NCBI GenBank assembly: GCA_946188155.1
Contig: CAMHUC010000029.1
Coordinates: 1 to 40,596, forward strand
Direction: 5' to 3'
From: an uncultured bacterium
Lineage (GTDB): Bacteria > Bacteroidota > Bacteroidia > Bacteroidales > Bacteroidaceae
DNA length: 40,596 bases
In this document: positions 39,315 through 40,596 of the stretch, piece after piece
Layout of the letters: each line of letters opens with the position of its first letter
Position numbering within the stretch: position 1 is the first letter of the stretch
Made by a program: the position numbers and the translations under genes
The notes under the pieces: model-generated
Seen by the model: only the letters and a program-made list of their open reading frames with translations
What the model was told of the DNA's origin: nothing
The model's database searches: none

Positions 39315-40445
39315 TTACACTGCCTCTTCGTGCATCCAGGCGGTGACGCTCTTGTGCATGCGCTGCTTGAAGGCGGCGCTGAAGGTGCTATAGCTGTTGT
39401 AGCCGCTCTCCCGCGCAAGCTGCTGGGCGACGATGGACTTGTGTGCAGCGGCAAGCTCGCGGTAGCGGGCTATGAAGTGACCGATGCGAAGGTCGTGGAT
39501 GTATTCATAGTAGCTGGTGTTCTGACTAGCGAAATATTGGCTGAGATAGTAGCGGTTCACGCCGACGGCTGCTGAGAGTTGCAACAGGGTCAGGTCGGTA
39601 TTCAGGTAGAGTTGTGTGTCCTCGCAGTGCTTCACCAGCAGTTTGCCGATATGGGATGGATCGCCCTTGGAGGAGGGGCTCTTTGCTTCGTGCGGCGTCG
39701 CCGAGTGCTTGCTCGGGCAGTCGTCGCTAAGGGCCGAATGGGATGGGAGGCTGTCGGTACTCAGGTCTTTCAATGTCTCCACGCGCCACAACAGGAGACC
39801 CGCCAGCGGGAAGCCGGTGAGGTGGGCGATGGTGCCCATGACGTAGTTGTCGGTGTATTCAAAGCTCGTGATCAGTATCATGAGACCGATGAGCTGCGTC
39901 AGGCTGATCCACACTTCCTTGTGCTCCAGGTCGGCATAGTTGTCGCGCAGCCACCGCCCATATTGTCTCACGGCCACCACCATATATATAATAAAGGTCA
40001 CGATGATGACCAGTCCATAAATCTTGTTCAGGGTCGTGAGGTCGATGGATGGCAGGGCGGTCTGCAGCACTGCGAGCACTGCACAGGGTGTTATGACGAC
40101 AAAAATGGGCCACAGCGGCCGGCGGCGGTCCTGCAGCATGATCAGCAGTGTGCCGACAAAGACGGGGGGCAGCGCCATGCAGTCGAGGGCTACGAGCAAC
40201 CCGTAGATCACCGAGTGGGTGTCGTCCGAGTACGTGTAGAACAGTATCCACCAGATGTGGGCCAGGGCCATGACGGCGAATAGTGCCGCTGCCCAGCGGC
40301 GAAGTCGTGCGGGCGGCGTGATGTTGGGTGCGATGGCCTTGCCCGGGCACAGCAGCAGGTAGAGGCACAACACGACGGATACGCCGGTTCCTGCGCCGTG
40401 GAGCAGGAGATACAGTGTCGATAATGGAGTTATCTGTTCGGGCAT
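39315..40445 (-). CDS. Membrane-anchored AraC-family transcriptional regulator
   Basis: 376 residues from the ATG at 40443-40445. Upstream in-frame codons come from duplicated non-coding DNA and are excluded. The N-terminal roughly 225 residues form about seven transmembrane helices. A Ser/Lys-rich linker follows (SDDCPSKHSATPHEAKSPSS), then an AraC-type double helix-turn-helix of about 100 residues (LTLLQLSAAVGVNRYYLSQY, ARESGYNSYSTFSAAFKQRM). 7TM-AraC proteins of Bacteroidetes are thought to sense envelope or extracellular signals and bind DNA directly. Its position beside the promoter region of the exported-protein gene series suggests it may control it. The promoter box is TAATTTTG at 40466-40473. 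Confidence 0.85.
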   Translation of the reverse strand: MPEQITPLSTLYLLLHGAGTGVSVVLCLYLLLCPGKAIAPNITPPARLRRWAAALFAVMALAHIWWILFYTYSDDTHSVIYGLLVALDCMALPPVFVGTLLIMLQDRRRPLWPIFVVITPCAVLAVLQTALPSIDLTTLNKIYGLVIIVTFIIYMVVAVRQYGRWLRDNYADLEHKEVWISLTQLIGLMILITSFEYTDNYVMGTIAHLTGFPLAGLLLWRVETLKDLSTDSLPSHSALSDDCPSKHSATPHEAKSPSSKGDPSHIGKLLVKHCEDTQLYLNTDLTLLQLSAAVGVNRYYLSQYFASQNTSYYEYIHDLRIGHFIARYRELAAAHKSIVAQQLARESGYNSYSTFSAAFKQRMHKSVTAWMHEEAV

Positions 40446-40465
40446 ATCGTTTTTTATTTTCGCCG

Positions 40466-40473
40466 CAAAATTA
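40466..40473 (-). promoter_or_regulatory. -7 box (TAATTTTG) for the AraC regulator
   Basis: On the minus strand TAATTTTG fits TAnnTTTG and lies about 20 bp before the ATG. It differs from the copy at 38891-38898 by one base within the box and by more in the flanks. Confidence 0.55.
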
Positions 40474-40493
40474 CTACTAGAATGATATGAAAA

Positions 40494-40524
40494 TGCCGCC
40501 GAAGAGTTGACGCCTTCGGCGGCA
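40494..40524 (-). terminator. GC-rich hairpin, copy of 36595-36625
   Basis: It has the same 11-bp TGCCGCCGAAG stem and 9-nt loop as the hairpin at 36595-36625, followed on the minus strand by TTTTC. It separates a partial lipoprotein gene (40548 onward) from the AraC regulator. Confidence 0.6.
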
Positions 40525-40547
40525 TGTAGCGTCGGCAAGGAGTTCGA

Positions 40548-40596
40548 TTACCACTCGATGCCACTTCTTTCAGGATGCATCTTGTTGACCCTGCTA
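40548..40596 (-). CDS. C-terminal end of a paralogue of the 36652-37242 lipoprotein (partial)
   Basis: The minus-strand frame ends at TAA 40548-40550 and encodes VNKMHPERSGIEW at its end, against VNKMRPEKSGIDW in the 36652-37242 protein. The rest lies beyond the window. The downstream hairpin is duplicated with it. Confidence 0.7.
   Translation of the reverse strand, partial: SRVNKMHPERSGIEW

Noticed and set aside
40446..40538. N-terminal extension of the AraC regulator
   Set aside because: It is encoded by the duplicated hairpin block and the promoter box; the truncated copy starts at the same internal ATG.

Overview
The window looks like a chromosome segment from a gut- or rumen-type Bacteroidales, most likely Prevotella or a close relative. 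Promoters carry the Bacteroidetes -7 box TAnnTTTG, start codons follow A-rich leaders without a clear Shine-Dalgarno, many exported proteins are lipoproteins with an ICGASVFTSC-type signal, and two secreted proteins end in the WFDLNGR...KKGVYIHRGKK tail common in Prevotella. No taxonomic marker gene is present, so the genus is an inference.

Region 1 (1-5200): the end of a membrane protein gene, a truncated secreted protein, a decayed stretch with a frameshifted gene remnant and a 466-bp element bounded by 25-bp perfect inverted repeats, then a hot-dog thioesterase (minus strand), an AAA-ATPase/PD-(D/E)XK protein and an overlapping DUF2264 protein (plus strand). Region 2 (5200-16150): a compact minus-strand biosynthetic locus. 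A 3003-residue nonribosomal peptide synthetase, A-T-C-A-T-C-A-T-R, is followed after 10 bp by a MATE transporter fused to an RsbW-like ATPase domain. The likely product is a tripeptide aldehyde, or its alcohol or cyclised form, whose first two residues are the same, because adenylation domains 1 and 2 are nearly identical. Region 3 (16150-19700): divergent from the NRPS, an iron-dependent alcohol dehydrogenase and a secreted GH43 glycosidase, followed by palindromic repeats.

Region 4 (19700-38690): about 19 kb with ten minus-strand genes in close succession, behind one good promoter at about 38660. Almost all encode exported proteins: a signal-peptide protein, two small lipoproteins, a large lipoprotein with a leukocidin-like beta-stem stretch, a mini-paralogue, a clostripain-family (C11) protease, two beta-helix proteins (1934 and 885 residues), a duplicated lipocalin-like lipoprotein and a flavinylated fumarate/urocanate-reductase-like flavoprotein. 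Several share nearly the same lipoprotein signal sequence on unrelated mature parts. Two intergenic hairpins (26341-26371, 34345-34375) share loop, size and flanks but have different, fully compensated stems, matching the geometry of a tRNA acceptor/T-arm minihelix.

Region 5 (38690-40596): a membrane-anchored AraC-family regulator on the minus strand faces a truncated copy of its own promoter and N-terminal membrane domain on the plus strand. This is an inverted repeat of about 400 bp that could support an N-terminus-switching inversion. The window ends inside a paralogue of one of the small lipoproteins.

A theme across the window is short palindromic or repetitive filler DNA at gene ends and also in frame inside genes (NRPS, GH43, and the signal peptide of the C11 protease).
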